Source: Roseivivax jejudonensis
Lineage (GTDB): Bacteria; Pseudomonadota; Alphaproteobacteria; Rhodobacterales; Rhodobacteraceae
Length of the DNA stretch: 64,000 nucleotides
Assembly: GCF_900172265.1 (NCBI RefSeq)
Contig: NZ_FWFK01000007.1
Span: forward strand, 124,001-188,000
Reading direction: 5' to 3'
Shown here: piece by piece, positions 51,863-61,179 of the stretch
Layout: each line of letters begins with the position of its first letter
Numbering within the stretch: the stretch's first letter is position 1
Made by a program: the position numbers and the translations under genes
The notes under the pieces: model-generated
Told to the model about the DNA's origin: nothing
The model's input: only the letters and a program-made list of their open reading frames with translations
Database searches by the model: none

Positions 51863-51916
51863 GCGAGGGGCGCGGCCCCTCGCGCTCCCCGGAGTATTTG
51901 GACCAAGAAGATGAGA
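51863..51916 (+). repeat. Downstream element, copy E
   Basis: A 9-bp perfect stem, GCGAGGGGC facing GCCCCTCGC with a 3-nt loop, is followed by GCTCCCCGGAGTATTTGGAC and CAAGAAGATGAGAC. It lies 26 nt after the fzlA stop on the same strand and ends about 26 nt before the queG ATG. Read through, it becomes the apparent extension of the queG frame. Confidence 0.78.
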
Positions 51917-51942
51917 CGCGGGCGCGGGACCGGGTGAGCGGG

Positions 51943-53001
51943 ATGGACGGAGATGCGGACAGGCTGAAGGCGGGGCTCGTGGCCGAGGCCGGGGCCGCGG
52001 GCTTCGCCATGGCGCGGATCTGCCGGCCGTGGGACGTGCCGCAGGTGCCGGCGCGGCTGCGCGACTTTCTCGACCGGGGACGGCACGGGCAGATGGCGTG
52101 GCTCGCGGAGCGCGTGGCGTGGCGCGAGGCGCCGCAGGTCCTGTGGCCCGAGGCGCGTTCGGTGCTCATGCTGGGCGAGAGCTACACGCCGGACCACGAT
52201 CCGCTGGAGGCGCTGGCGGCGCGGGAGCGCGGCACGGTGTCGGTCTACGCGCAGAACCGCGACTACCACGACGTGCTCAAGAAGAAGCTCAAGCGGCTGG
52301 CGCGATGGCTCGTCGCCGAGGGCGGCGGCGATGTGAAGGTCTTCGTGGACACCGCCCCGGTCCCGGAGAAGCCGCTCGGGGAGGCGGCGGGCCTCGGCTG
52401 GCAGGGCAAGCACACCAATCTCGTCAGCCGGCAGATGGGGTCGTGGTTCTTTCTCGGATCGGTCTTTACCACGCTGGACCTGCCGGTGGATCGCGCCGAG
52501 TCCGATCATTGCGGCAGCTGCCGGGCGTGCCTCGACATCTGTCCGACCGATGCCTTTCCCGCGCCGTACCAGCTCGATGCGCGGCGCTGCATCTCGTACC
52601 TGACGATCGAGCATCGCGGCCCGGTCGCGCCCGAGTTGCGCGCCAAGATGGGCAACCGGATCTATGGCTGCGACGACTGCCTCGCCGTCTGTCCGTGGAA
52701 CAAGTTCGCCGCCGAGGCGCGCGAGGCGCGATACCATGCGCGCGACGACCTGCGCGCGCCGGATCTCGCCGCGCTCGCGACGCTCGACGATGCCGGGTTC
52801 CGCGCGCGGTTTTCCGGCAGCCCGATCAAGCGGATCGGGCGCGACCGCTTCGTGCGCAACGTGCTCTACGCGATCGGCAATTCCGGCGCGGCGCGGCTGC
52901 GCCCGGTCGCGCAGGACCTGTGCGAGGACCCCGACGCGACCGTGCGCGATGCCGCGCGCTGGGCCGCGGCGCGGCTTCCCTCCGGCCGCGAGCCGGGATA
53001 G
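51943..53001 (+). CDS. queG: Epoxyqueuosine reductase QueG
   Basis: QueG uses cobalamin and two [4Fe-4S] clusters to reduce epoxyqueuosine to queuosine in tRNA. The 352-residue protein shows the clusters in [16 protein letters not shown] and [14 protein letters not shown], with [22 protein letters not shown] in the cobalamin region. A HEAT-like end ([20 protein letters not shown]) matches family members. I take the ATG at 51943; the 15 codons before it are encoded by the repeat element. It is followed after 30 nt by fmt. Confidence 0.94.
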   Translation: MDGDADRLKAGLVAEAGAAGFAMARICRPWDVPQVPARLRDFLDRGRHGQMAWLAERVAWREAPQVLWPEARSVLMLGESYTPDHDPLEALAARERGTVSVYAQNRDYHDVLKKKLKRLARWLVAEGGGDVKVFVDTAPVPEKPLGEAAGLGWQGKHTNLVSRQMGSWFFLGSVFTTLDLPVDRAESDHCGSCRACLDICPTDAFPAPYQLDARRCISYLTIEHRGPVAPELRAKMGNRIYGCDDCLAVCPWNKFAAEAREARYHARDDLRAPDLAALATLDDAGFRARFSGSPIKRIGRDRFVRNVLYAIGNSGAARLRPVAQDLCEDPDATVRDAARWAAARLPSGREPG

Positions 53002-53031
53002 GTCGGGGCCGGGACAACAGCGGAGATCGCA

Positions 53032-53934
53032 ATGCGCCTCGTCTTCATGGGCACGTCGGACTTTTCGGTGCCCGTCCTCGACGCGCTGGTGGCGGCCGGG
53101 CACGAAATCGCCTGCGTGTACTGCCAGCCGCCGCGTCCGGCCGGTCGCGGCAAGAAGGACCGGCCCTCGCCGGTGCAGGCGCGGGCCGAGGCGCTGGGGC
53201 TGCCGGTGCGCCATCCTGTCCGCCTGAGAGACCCGGACGCGCTGGCCGAATTCGCCGCGCTCGGGGCCGAGGCGGCGGTCGTCGTCGCCTACGGGCTGAT
53301 CCTGCCGCAGGCGATCCTCGACGCGCCGGCGCGGGGCTGTCTGAACATCCACGCCTCGCTGTTGCCGCGCTGGCGCGGCGCCGCGCCGATCCAGCGCGCG
53401 GTCATGGCCGGTGATGCGGAGACCGGGATCTGCGTCATGCAGATGGAGGCCGGGCTCGACACCGGGCCCGTCCTGCTGCGGCGCGTGACGCCGATCGGCG
53501 CGGAGGAGACGGCGGGCGCCCTGCACGATCGCCTGAGCGTGCTCGGCGCCGACGCAATCGTCGCGGCGCTGGAAACCATCGACACGCTGGTGCCCGAGCC
53601 GCAGCCGGAGGCCGGCGTCACCTATGCCGAGAAGATCGACAAGGCCGAGGCGCGGATCGACTGGACTCAGGACGCGGAGACCGTGGCACGCCGGATCCGC
53701 GGGCTGGCGCCGATGCCGGGCGCCTGGACGGAGGCCGACGGCCGGCGCATCAAGCTTCTCGGGGCGCGGGCGGTTCCCGGCGAGGGCGCGCCGGGCGCGG
53801 TGCTGGGCGGGTTCACGGTGGCCTGCGGGCGCGGCGCGGTGGAGATCACCCGGGCGCAGCGCGAGGGGCGCGGCGCGCAGGAGGCCGGCGCGTTCCTTCT
53901 CGGGATGGCGCTGCCGACGCGGCTGGGGGCCTGA
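53032..53934 (+). CDS. fmt: Methionyl-tRNA formyltransferase
   Basis: Fmt formylates initiator Met-tRNA with N10-formyltetrahydrofolate. The 300-residue protein has [16 protein letters not shown], the catalytic [17 protein letters not shown], and [13 protein letters not shown] of the formyl-transferase domain. The C-terminal OB-like domain is shorter than in E. coli but present ([27 protein letters not shown]). Usual partner def is absent; queG stands upstream instead, and a small membrane protein gene starts 4 nt after its stop. Confidence 0.95.
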   Translation: MRLVFMGTSDFSVPVLDALVAAGHEIACVYCQPPRPAGRGKKDRPSPVQARAEALGLPVRHPVRLRDPDALAEFAALGAEAAVVVAYGLILPQAILDAPARGCLNIHASLLPRWRGAAPIQRAVMAGDAETGICVMQMEAGLDTGPVLLRRVTPIGAEETAGALHDRLSVLGADAIVAALETIDTLVPEPQPEAGVTYAEKIDKAEARIDWTQDAETVARRIRGLAPMPGAWTEADGRRIKLLGARAVPGEGAPGAVLGGFTVACGRGAVEITRAQREGRGAQEAGAFLLGMALPTRLGA

Positions 53935-53938
53935 GGCG

Positions 53939-54175
53939 ATGTTTCCCACGCTGATCGGCACCGTCGTCATCGCCGGCATCGTCGGATACGTGTCGGAGAA
54001 GTCGGGCTTCACGCGCAACGGCATTCTGCAGAGCATCATCATCTGCGTGGGCGGGGCGTTCCTATTCTACTTCGTGGCGGTCATGTTCCGGATCGGGTTC
54101 GGGTCGCCGGGCGTGAACGCGCTCGTGTCGTCGGTGGGCGCGCTGATCATCGTGCCGACGCATTGGCGCAGGTGA
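53939..54175 (+). CDS. Small membrane protein, GlsB/YeaQ-like
   Basis: A 78-residue protein with three hydrophobic segments (LIGTVVIAGIVGYVSE, ILQSIIICVGGAFLFYFVAV and the last around VSSVGALIIVPTH). The pattern of Gly-rich small residues is similar to the GlsB/YeaQ/YmgE group, but identity is loose, so only membrane location is firm. It begins 4 nt after the fmt stop and is probably co-transcribed. Confidence 0.6.
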   Translation: MFPTLIGTVVIAGIVGYVSEKSGFTRNGILQSIIICVGGAFLFYFVAVMFRIGFGSPGVNALVSSVGALIIVPTHWRR

Positions 54176-54368
54176 CCGCGGGGCGCGCGCCACACTGGCC
54201 GGCCGCACGGCAACCGGGCCGGCGTCACCGGATCGGCGGATGGGCGCCGCCAATTCTGCTGGCGCTTGATCGGTCGTAATGATAGATAACAGTAATCGGA
54301 TGTGTCATTCCGCAGCACGTCCGAGCGCCGCGATCCCGGCTGACGGCATGGATCCCGAAAGGCCGCAC

Positions 54369-54740
54369 ATGCGCATCCTGATCGTCGAAACACAAGAGTC
54401 CCTGGGCGCGCTGTGGCAGCGGGCGCTGCAGCGTCGCGGCGCGTCGGTATGGCTCGCGCACGGGCACTCCGAGGCGGAAGAGCTGATCCAGCAGGGGGAT
54501 TTCGACGTGATCGTGCTCGACGTGATCATCGACGGCGGCAGCGCGCTCGCCCTCGCGGATCTCGCCAGTTTCCGGCTGCCGTCGTGCCGGGTGGTCTTCG
54601 TGACCGACACGACGTTCTTCTCCGACGGGACGATCTTCAACTACTTCGCCAACGCCGCGGCGCTCTTGTCGACCTCGACGCCGACTGACGACCTCGTGGC
54701 GCTGGTCGAGCATCACGCGGCGGCTGACGGCCGGGCGTGA
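54369..54740 (+). CDS. Receiver-domain protein lacking the conserved Lys
   Basis: A 123-residue single receiver domain. The phosphoacceptor is likely Asp51 in FDVIVLDV, and Thr79 in VVFVTDT matches the switch Thr. The acidic pair is reduced (Glu7 in ILIVETQESL) and the conserved Lys at the end of beta-5 is replaced (LLSTSTP). It may not be phosphorylated normally. I take the ATG at 54369; 54348 is also possible. The 193 nt before it hold an AT-rich stretch (GATAGATAACAGTAATC) but no clear promoter. Confidence 0.65.
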   Translation: MRILIVETQESLGALWQRALQRRGASVWLAHGHSEAEELIQQGDFDVIVLDVIIDGGSALALADLASFRLPSCRVVFVTDTTFFSDGTIFNYFANAAALLSTSTPTDDLVALVEHHAAADGRA

Positions 54741-54773
54741 AGCGCCGTGCACCCCTGGGCCGGTCGTGACGCC

Positions 54774-55763
54774 TCAGGCGGCGCGCAGCGCCTCGCGCCC
54801 ATGCGGCGCCATCAGGTCGAGCTCCGGGCCGATCGGGATGATGCGATGCGGATTCACGCTCTCGTGGCTGTAGTGGTAGTGCCGCGTGATATGATCGAAG
54901 TGCACCGTGTCGGCGATCCCGGGCCACTGGTAGAGTTCCCGCGTGTAGGCCCAGAGGGCGGGGGAATCGACGATCCGGTTGCGGTTGCACTTGAAGTGAC
55001 CGTGGTAGACCTTGTCGAACCGGATCAGTGTCGTGAACAGGCGCCAGTCGGCTTCGGTGATCCGGTCACCGGCGAGATAGCGGTTCTTCGACAGAATGTC
55101 CTCGATCCAGTCGAGGCTTTCGAAGAGCGGATAGACGGCCTCCTCGTAGGCCTCCTGCGAGGTCGCGAAGCCCGACTTGTAGACGCCGTTGTTCACCGTG
55201 TCGTAGATCCGCGCGTTGATCGGCTCGATCGTGTCGCGCAGCGACACGGGCCAGTAATCGTCGGTGTTGCCGGTAATACCGTCGAAGGCAGAGTTCAGCA
55301 TGCGGATGATCTCGGCGCTCTCGTTCGACACGATGGTCTCGCGTTCGCCATCCCACAGGACCGGAACGGTGACGCGGCCCGATACCTTTGGATCCGCCTT
55401 GAGGTAGATCTCGCGCAGGAAATCGACGCCGTAGAGCTGGTCGCCGGTGGCGCCGGGGAAATCGTCGCGAAGCTCCCATCCTTCGGAGAGCATGTCGGGA
55501 TGAACGACCGAGACCCCGATATGATCGTCGAGGTCCTTGAGCGCGCGAAACACCAGCGCCCGGTGCGCCCAGGGGCAGGCGTAGCTGACATAGAGGTGGT
55601 AGCGCCCGCTTTCCGCCGGAAAGCCACCCTCGCCGGACGGTCCGGCGCTGCCGTCGGCCGTGATCCAGTTGCGGAACTTGGTTTCGGAACGCACGAACTT
55701 TCCGCCGGTCGACTTGGTGTCGTACCACTGATCGCGCCATTCTCCTTCGACGAGCACACCCAT
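54774..55763 (-). CDS. yqjG: Glutathionyl-hydroquinone reductase (YqjG/ECM4 type)
   Basis: A Xi-class GST that reduces glutathionyl-hydroquinones. The 329-residue protein has the catalytic Cys in YVSYACPWAHRALVFRAL, preceded by a WYDTKSTGGKFVRSE stretch. VPVLWDGERETIVSNESAEI matches the substrate region and ITEADWRLFTTLIRFDKVYHGHFKCN the Xi-class C-domain. It ends in GIADTVHFDHITRHYHYSH and a tail. AAAGGAG lies before the ATG at 55763. A good promoter precedes it, so it is a one-gene unit. Confidence 0.93.
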   Translation of the reverse strand: MGVLVEGEWRDQWYDTKSTGGKFVRSETKFRNWITADGSAGPSGEGGFPAESGRYHLYVSYACPWAHRALVFRALKDLDDHIGVSVVHPDMLSEGWELRDDFPGATGDQLYGVDFLREIYLKADPKVSGRVTVPVLWDGERETIVSNESAEIIRMLNSAFDGITGNTDDYWPVSLRDTIEPINARIYDTVNNGVYKSGFATSQEAYEEAVYPLFESLDWIEDILSKNRYLAGDRITEADWRLFTTLIRFDKVYHGHFKCNRNRIVDSPALWAYTRELYQWPGIADTVHFDHITRHYHYSHESVNPHRIIPIGPELDLMAPHGREALRAA

Positions 55764-55793
55764 CGGAGTCTCCTTTGCTGATCGCTTGCTTTG

Positions 55794-55822
55794 GAGATAG
55801 CCGTGCGGGAAGACGCGACAAA
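55794..55822 (-). promoter_or_regulatory. Sigma-70-like promoter of the hydroquinone reductase gene
   Basis: On the minus strand TTTGTC (55822-55817) and TATCTC (55799-55794) are 17 nt apart. The predicted start lies near 55787, about 25 nt before the ATG. Confidence 0.5.
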
Positions 55823-55888
55823 CTCGTCGAACGCAGAGATTGCGTGCATCGGCGCACACCAAAGCCGTGTGCCATGACCCGGACACGA

Positions 55889-55919
55889 CAAGGGCCGCAC
55901 CGGCGGGATGCGGCCCTTG
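55889..55919 (-). terminator. Rho-independent terminator behind the pseudo-receiver gene
   Basis: An 11-bp perfect stem, CAAGGGCCGCA facing TGCGGCCCTTG, lies 40 nt downstream of the pseudo-receiver stop. The loop is 9 nt; only a weak T-run follows on the minus strand (TGTCGTGTCC), so the stem itself is the main evidence. Confidence 0.7.
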
Positions 55920-55958
55920 CGCTTCCGAGTCTGTCCGCTTCCGACCGCGAGTGGCCCC

Positions 55959-56321
55959 TCAGCCTTGCGGCCGGTCGCGAACGATCCTCGAAATCACGGT
56001 TCCCAGGCTGTCCGCGGTGAATGGCACCTGGACGCCCAGAAGTTTCGTGTCGTCTCCCCCATCGAAGCTCCGGGCATCTTCGGAGATCACCACAAGCCAC
56101 ATTCCACGGGCGCGCGCGGCCAGCGCGATCGGATGATCGTGCAGGTCGCGTCGCGGCTCGACCATCAGGATCGCGGTCGGGGCCGCCGGCGCCTCGATCA
56201 GCGCCGCGGCCTCTGCCATCGACGCCACGATCACGGCCTCGGCAGTCGGGGCCGCGTCGCGCGCGATCAGCGCCGCATCTTCCGCGATGACGCGATCGTC
56301 GCTGAGGACAATGAGCCGCAT
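55959..56321 (-). CDS. Pseudo-receiver protein
   Basis: A 120-residue protein with a CheY-like outline. It keeps an acidic pair (Asp8, Asp9 in IVLSDDRV), but the phosphoacceptor position holds Glu55 (ILMVEPRRD) and the usual Lys is replaced (VQVPF). WLVVISEDARS supplies the switch strand. Glu at the acceptor site may mimic the phosphorylated state. It is divergent from the Crp/Fnr regulator, which suggests a link, and is not an active two-component output by sequence. Confidence 0.6.
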   Translation of the reverse strand: MRLIVLSDDRVIAEDAALIARDAAPTAEAVIVASMAEAAALIEAPAAPTAILMVEPRRDLHDHPIALAARARGMWLVVISEDARSFDGGDDTKLLGVQVPFTADSLGTVISRIVRDRPQG

Positions 56322-56435
56322 GGAGTCGCACGCCTGTTGAATGGTGGTGATGATTGCACCTCGCTTTCGATATGCTCGGTATGGAACGTCCTGACGCGCG
56401 GCGCATTAAACTGTGACATACGGGAGGGCAGTTTT

Positions 56436-57164
56436 ATGTCGATCAAATGCAGGTTTTGCCCGATCCGGAACCTCCCGCTGTTCTCGCCGATGACGGATCC
56501 CGAGTTGAGCTTCATGGAGAGCTTCAAGGTCGGGGAGATGACGATTCAGCCGAACACGCCGATTCTGTCGGCGGGCGCGAACTCGCCGCAGCTGTTCACC
56601 GCGCTCAAGGGATTCGGCTTGCGTTACAAGCTGTTGGAGGACGGCCGCCGGCAGGTTCTGAGCTTCGTACTGCCCGGTGACCTGATCGGTCTGCAGGCCG
56701 GCGTGATGAACCAGATGACCCACAACGTCGAGAGCACGACGTCGATGACGCTGTGCGTCTTCAACCGCAACGAACTTTGGACGCTGTTCCGAAACCACCC
56801 GCAACGCGCTTATGATCTGACGTGGATTTCTGCCTCCGAGGAACGGTTTCTCGGCGAGGCTCTGACCGCCATCGGCCAGAAATCGGCGCTCGAGAGCGTG
56901 TGCTGGGCGCTGGCGCGAATCTATCGCCGCCTCGAATCGCTGCACATGGACGAGCGGCGATCCGTGCCGTTGCCCTACCGCCAGCAGGATCTGGCGGATG
57001 CGCTCGGTCTGTCGCTGGTGCACACGAACAAGACGCTGGCCAAGCTGCGCGAGCAGCAGGTGGCGACCTGGACCGAGGGCCGACTGACGGTGAACGACAT
57101 CTTCGCGCTGGAAGACATGGGGCTCGTCGATTCGCAGCTGCCGCAGTCGCGGCCGCTGATGTAG
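56436..57164 (+). CDS. Crp/Fnr-family transcription regulator
   Basis: A 242-residue regulator with an N-terminal cyclic-nucleotide-like beta-barrel (FKVGEMTIQPNTPILSAGANS, VLSFVLPGDLIGL) and a C-terminal winged helix (LPYRQQDLADALGLSLVHTN, KTLAKLREQQ). The start has MSIKCRFCPIRN with Cys5 and Cys8 and another Cys at 107. Classical FNR needs four cysteines for its [4Fe-4S] cluster, and only three are near the right sites, so oxygen sensing is doubtful. GGGAGG lies 8 nt before the ATG. The regulon is unknown. Confidence 0.85.
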   Translation: MSIKCRFCPIRNLPLFSPMTDPELSFMESFKVGEMTIQPNTPILSAGANSPQLFTALKGFGLRYKLLEDGRRQVLSFVLPGDLIGLQAGVMNQMTHNVESTTSMTLCVFNRNELWTLFRNHPQRAYDLTWISASEERFLGEALTAIGQKSALESVCWALARIYRRLESLHMDERRSVPLPYRQQDLADALGLSLVHTNKTLAKLREQQVATWTEGRLTVNDIFALEDMGLVDSQLPQSRPLM

Positions 57165-57262
57165 GCGCAGCGGCGCCACAGCGCGGCCGCCCGACCTTTC
57201 TGTGCGGTTGAAGGATCCGCGCGCGGCGCCGAAGCTGGCGGGGCCCCTTCGCGAGACCCCGC

Positions 57263-57967
57263 ATGACCGACCGCCACGCGCTGCCGCTCTACGTCCAGCT
57301 GAGCGAGATGCTGATCCGCGAGATCCGCGCCGGCCGGTATGTCGACGGCGAACGGCTCCCGCCCGAGCGCGAGATGGCCGCCGCCCTCGGGGCGTCGGTG
57401 GGCACGTTGCGCAAGGCGCTGCAGGACCTTACCGACAAGGGCATGCTGGAACGGCGCCAGGGCTCGGGCAACTACGTGCGCGCGACGCCGGACGCCAAAT
57501 CCGTCTACGCGTTCTTCCGCGTGGAGCTGAAAGACAGCGAGCCGGGCCTGCCCCGCGCCGATCTTCTGTCGATCGACGCGCGTCCGGGCGACGAGGCGCC
57601 GCCGCAACTGTCCGGCGCCAGGCGCGCTTACCGGATCCGGCGCCTGCGCTCTCTCGACCGCGTGCCGGCCGTGCTCGAGGAGATCTGGCTGGATGGCCGC
57701 TTCGCCGACGCCATCGCGCCCGAGGACCTGTCGGAGTCGCTCTACCTGTTCTACCGCGAACGTCTGGGTCTCTGGATCGGACGGGTCGAGGACCGGCTGA
57801 CCACGGGCACCGTACCCGATTGGGCCCCGCCATCCTTTGGCGCGGCGCCGGGCGCGACCGCGCTGCTGGCGACGCGGCGCGGCTGGTCGCAGGAGGGCAC
57901 GCTGGCCGAGGTATCGCTCAACTGGATCGACACCGGCGTGGCCGCCTACGTGTCGCGGCACGGCTGA
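57263..57967 (+). CDS. GntR/HutC-family transcription regulator
   Basis: A 234-residue repressor-type protein. Its N-terminal winged helix (residues about 8-75) reads LPLYVQLSEMLIREIRAGRY, DGERLPPEREMAAALGASVG, and LQDLTDKGMLERRQGSGNYV. The C-terminal UTRA domain has RRLRSLDRVPAVLEEIWL and SLYLFYRERLGLWIGRVEDRL. The ligand is unknown. It lies 98 nt downstream of the Crp/Fnr gene and ends just before the convergent dtd-PfkB kinase pair, a sugar operon it might sense. Confidence 0.9.
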   Translation: MTDRHALPLYVQLSEMLIREIRAGRYVDGERLPPEREMAAALGASVGTLRKALQDLTDKGMLERRQGSGNYVRATPDAKSVYAFFRVELKDSEPGLPRADLLSIDARPGDEAPPQLSGARRAYRIRRLRSLDRVPAVLEEIWLDGRFADAIAPEDLSESLYLFYRERLGLWIGRVEDRLTTGTVPDWAPPSFGAAPGATALLATRRGWSQEGTLAEVSLNWIDTGVAAYVSRHG

Positions 57968-57971
57968 TGCG

Positions 57972-58415
57972 TCAGGCGGCGGTGTCGATCCAGATCGTCA
58001 CCGGCCCGTCATTGACCAGCGCCACCTGCATGTCCGCGCCGAAACGACCCGTGGCGACGGCAATGCCCTCGTCCTGCAGGAAACCGGCAAAGCGCTCGTA
58101 CAGGCGCTCGCCCTCGGCCGGCGCGGCGGCGGACGAGAAGCCCGGCCGGTTGCCCCGCGCGGTGTCTGCGGCAAGGGTGAACTGGCTGACCACGAGGGCG
58201 CTGCCCTGCGTGTCGCGCAGCGACAGGTTCATCTTCCCGGCTTCGTCCTTGAAGATGCGCAACTTCGCGATCTTGGCCGCGAGGCGACGTGCGGCCTCCT
58301 CGTCGTCGTCCTCCATCGCGCAGACGAGGATCATCAGGCCCGGGCCGATTTCGCCGAGAACCGCCCCCTCGACGCTGACCGATGCGCGGCTGACGCGTTG
58401 CAGAAGCGCCCTCAC
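57972..58415 (-). CDS. dtd: D-aminoacyl-tRNA deacylase
   Basis: Dtd hydrolyses D-aminoacyl-tRNAs, in particular Gly-tRNA(Ala) and D-Tyr-tRNA. The 147-residue protein shows [31 protein letters not shown] (SQFTL motif), [10 protein letters not shown], and the cross-subunit [11 protein letters not shown] (GPVT). The start is the GTG at 58415, which overlaps the stop of the upstream PfkB kinase gene by 4 nt; GGGAG lies before it. The two are thus co-translated. Confidence 0.95.
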   Translation of the reverse strand: MRALLQRVSRASVSVEGAVLGEIGPGLMILVCAMEDDDEEAARRLAAKIAKLRIFKDEAGKMNLSLRDTQGSALVVSQFTLAADTARGNRPGFSSAAAPAEGERLYERFAGFLQDEGIAVATGRFGADMQVALVNDGPVTIWIDTAA

Positions 58416-59314
58416 AGCTCGGTCTCCCACGGCGGGTTGGCACCGGCGCGCGACACCGTGACAGCGGCCGCACGCACGCCGAGCGTGACGGCCGGGAGCA
58501 GCGCGTCGAGGGGCGCGGCGCGCAGCGCGTCCCGCCGCAGAAGATCGCCCCGCCAGAGCCCGACGAGGAGCCCGGCGTTGAACGTGTCGCCCGCGCCGAC
58601 CGTATCCACGACCGACACCTGCATCGCCGGCACCCGCGCCGACCCCTGGGCCGTGATGGCGTCCACCCCCTCGGCCCCGCGGGTGACGAGAACGAGCGCC
58701 GTGCCGTCCTCGATCAAGGTGTCAGCGTCCGTGCCGAGCCACGACAGGTCCTCGTCCGAGACCTTGACCACGTCGGCGGCGCGCAGCATCGCCGAGAGCC
58801 GCGCGCGGTAGCGCGCTTCGTCCCGCACGAAGCCGGGGCGCACGTTCGGATCGACCATCACCAGCCGCCGGCCGTCCTCGCGCGCGGCGAGCGCGGCATA
58901 GGCGTCGGCCGCGGGCTCCGCCACCAGCGAGATCCCCCCGAAGAACAGCGCCTGAACGGTGTCTTCGAGCACCGGCAGATCCGCCTCGGTCAGCATCCGC
59001 CCGGCCGTCGCCTCGTCGTAGAACGCGTATTGCGCCTGCCCGTCGGTGAGCGTGACGAAGGCCAGCGTGGTCGGTCGGTCGCTGCGCGCGGCGGTGCGCG
59101 CGTCCACGCGAGACTGCGTCAGCGCGGCCTCCAGCATGCGCCCGAACAGGTCGGTGGACAGGCCGCCGAAATAGCCCGACGGCGCCCCGAGCCGCCCGAG
59201 CGCGATGGCCGTGTTGAAGACCGCGCCGCCCGAATAGGGCGCGAAGGCCGGTTCGCCCGCCATGGTTTCGCGCGGCAGCATGTCGATCAGGCTTTCGCCG
59301 CAGCACAGGATCAT
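58412..59314 (-). CDS. PfkB-family sugar kinase (fructokinase-like)
   Basis: A 300-residue ribokinase-fold enzyme. It starts [20 protein letters not shown] and has [20 protein letters not shown] (the N-terminal PfkB signature) and [17 protein letters not shown] (signature 2 with the catalytic Asp). The fructokinase subgroup is my guess from MLPRE and the GGAVFNTA block, but 2-keto-3-deoxygluconate kinases look alike. Its stop overlaps the dtd GTG by 4 nt. Confidence 0.85.
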   Translation of the reverse strand: MILCCGESLIDMLPRETMAGEPAFAPYSGGAVFNTAIALGRLGAPSGYFGGLSTDLFGRMLEAALTQSRVDARTAARSDRPTTLAFVTLTDGQAQYAFYDEATAGRMLTEADLPVLEDTVQALFFGGISLVAEPAADAYAALAAREDGRRLVMVDPNVRPGFVRDEARYRARLSAMLRAADVVKVSDEDLSWLGTDADTLIEDGTALVLVTRGAEGVDAITAQGSARVPAMQVSVVDTVGAGDTFNAGLLVGLWRGDLLRRDALRAAPLDALLPAVTLGVRAAAVTVSRAGANPPWETEL

Positions 59315-59413
59315 GAATGCCTCCCCTTGATCGATCCGACGCGTCCGGCGGGTGTTAGCGCCACCACGACGGCCGCGCCACCATGGCTGCCGCGCCCGGG
59401 CGGCGCAAGCGGG

Positions 59414-60544
59414 TCACCCCTGCTGCGCCAGGACGAACCCGACGATGCCGGCCACCAGAAGGCCGACAATGACGGCAAGCGTGATCTTCCACACCGACCA
59501 AGGCCGCTCGCCCTGGACCCGCCCGGTCTGGCCGTTGACGACAAAGCGGTAGCTCTGCCCGCGAAAGCGATAGGCGGCCACCCAGACCGGCAGCAGGATG
59601 TGCTTGAAGGTCACGTCCTTCACGTCCGTGTCGACGCGCGAGATTCGCTGGCGGTCGCCGCCGATATCGAACCGAACGTCGCGTTCGATCTGGCGGTCCA
59701 TGATCTGCCGCGCCTCGTCGAAACCCGGCCTCAGGTCGACCGAATACCCTTCCGCGCGGAACCCGGCGAGGAATTCGGGCGCATAGGGCTGCAGCTGCGA
59801 CAGGTCCCAGGGCGGAAGGGCGTCGGTATGGCTCTTGGGCAGCGATGTGGAGGCGAGAACCAGCACGTCGTCGAACCAGCGCGTGACCCGCCCCCGGACC
59901 GATCGCCAGCGGATCTTCTGCACGCGGCGCGTCTCCGTCTTGCCGTCGCGCACGACCGTCCGCGTCTCGTAGTAGATCGTCCCGCGCTGACCGCTATAGT
60001 CCGAGGCCGTGTCGGCATCGAAGGTCCAGTAGGGGACGTAGATCCCTTCCATCCGGCGCCCCTTGCGTGCGTAGTCCTTGAGCCCGTTGGGCGCGAACCA
60101 CAGTGACCCCAGCCATTGCGTCATGGCCGCGCGGGCCTGTCCTTCGTCGAGCGCGAAGGGCACCAGGCCGCGCGGCTTGATGTGCCGGTGCTCACCCGTG
60201 TCGGTGACGACCGGCGTCGCGCAGAACGGGCATTCGGCCGCGTGGGTCGTATCGCCCAGCTCGACCTGCGCGCCGCAACTCGGGCACGCCGATACGCGCG
60301 TCGTCTCCATCTCCTGCAGAGGCAGCAGATTGCGGACCGCCGCGTCGAAATCGAGCTCCTTCAGGCCACCGTCCCAGGGGCCGGGCCCGGCCATCGCCTC
60401 GGTCGCGCCGCAGTGATCGCACAGCATGTCACCCCGTGCGGGATCGAACCGCATGTCCGCCCCACAGGCGGGGCAGGGAAAGCGATGTTCGGACATCGGC
60501 GCGGTCGGTGCGTCGGCAGGCGGCGGTGGCGGGGCGTCGGTCAT
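59414..60544 (-). CDS. Zinc-ribbon membrane protein, YdjG-like
   Basis: A 376-residue protein with two zinc ribbons at the start (FPCPACGADM with LCDHCGATEAM, and SACPSCGAQVEL with ECPFCATPVV), then a beta-rich segment with GLVPFALDEGQARAAMTQWL and YVPYWTFDADTASDY. The last 30 residues form one membrane helix (KITLAVIVGLLVAGIVGFVL). Such proteins are often mislabelled as helicase PriA; no helicase motif is present. The layout matches Bacillus YdjG, whose gene sits in an operon with an SPFH protein like the neighbour here. Start at 60544 is preferred; 60496 is possible. Confidence 0.65.
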   Translation of the reverse strand: MTDAPPPPPADAPTAPMSEHRFPCPACGADMRFDPARGDMLCDHCGATEAMAGPGPWDGGLKELDFDAAVRNLLPLQEMETTRVSACPSCGAQVELGDTTHAAECPFCATPVVTDTGEHRHIKPRGLVPFALDEGQARAAMTQWLGSLWFAPNGLKDYARKGRRMEGIYVPYWTFDADTASDYSGQRGTIYYETRTVVRDGKTETRRVQKIRWRSVRGRVTRWFDDVLVLASTSLPKSHTDALPPWDLSQLQPYAPEFLAGFRAEGYSVDLRPGFDEARQIMDRQIERDVRFDIGGDRQRISRVDTDVKDVTFKHILLPVWVAAYRFRGQSYRFVVNGQTGRVQGERPWSVWKITLAVIVGLLVAGIVGFVLAQQG

Positions 60545-60651
60545 GGCGCGGAGCCTACCCGCGCACGGACTCCCATCAAGGGCCAACTTCACGCGATCCT
60601 AACGAAGCGCGGCCACGCTGCCATTCGGGGCGCAGGACCGGAGGGCGCGGC

Positions 60652-61179
60652 ATGACCGACCGCAGGTGCGACAGGGCCGATGATGAGGCAGGCTGGGCGA
60701 CGGCGCTCGACCGGCTCGCCTGCCGCCTGCGCGCGGCGGCGGTCGCGGGCCCGGCGTCCTCTGTCGATCCGTCGGTGCCGGAGATCGAGGCTTGGCTCGG
60801 GGCCCCGCATGCCGCGGCGCGTCCCGGTATGGTGGAAAAGGTCAGCCGCAACTATGCCGATCTGTGCCGCGCGGCCCGGTGCGTCGAGGCGCACCGACGG
60901 CGCGGGGCCCCGCGCGCGGCGCTCGAGGCGCTGGACGCCGGCAGATTCGCGTCCGCGCGATCACGGCTCGCCGCGATGGCGCCGGGCTGCGCCGAGGTCC
61001 TGGCGCCCGGGGGTCAGCCGGCCGGCGGTGGTGGCGGTGGCGGCATCACCGTGAAGAGCTGCGCAAGCTCGGTCACGTCGCCCGCGGCCTTCCACCCGTC
61101 CTGGCCTGCAGTCCAGACGAGCGTCTCGCGGGCAAGCTGGCCCTCCTGCGCCATGCGCCCGAGCCGCGCCTTGGAGTAG
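60652..61179 (+). CDS. Hypothetical protein overlapping the SPFH gene
   Basis: A 175-codon plus-strand frame with GGAGG 7 nt before its ATG. Residues 1-120 are helical and Ala/Arg-rich (AWLGAPHAAARPGMVEKVSR, NYADLCRAARC). The last 55 lie antisense over the SPFH gene's 3' end and are Gly/Ser/Pro-rich. The first part may be real, with its own stop lost into the convergent gene, or the whole may be spurious. I know no family. Confidence 0.45.
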   Translation: MTDRRCDRADDEAGWATALDRLACRLRAAAVAGPASSVDPSVPEIEAWLGAPHAAARPGMVEKVSRNYADLCRAARCVEAHRRRGAPRAALEALDAGRFASARSRLAAMAPGCAEVLAPGGQPAGGGGGGGITVKSCASSVTSPAAFHPSWPAVQTSVSRASWPSCAMRPSRALE

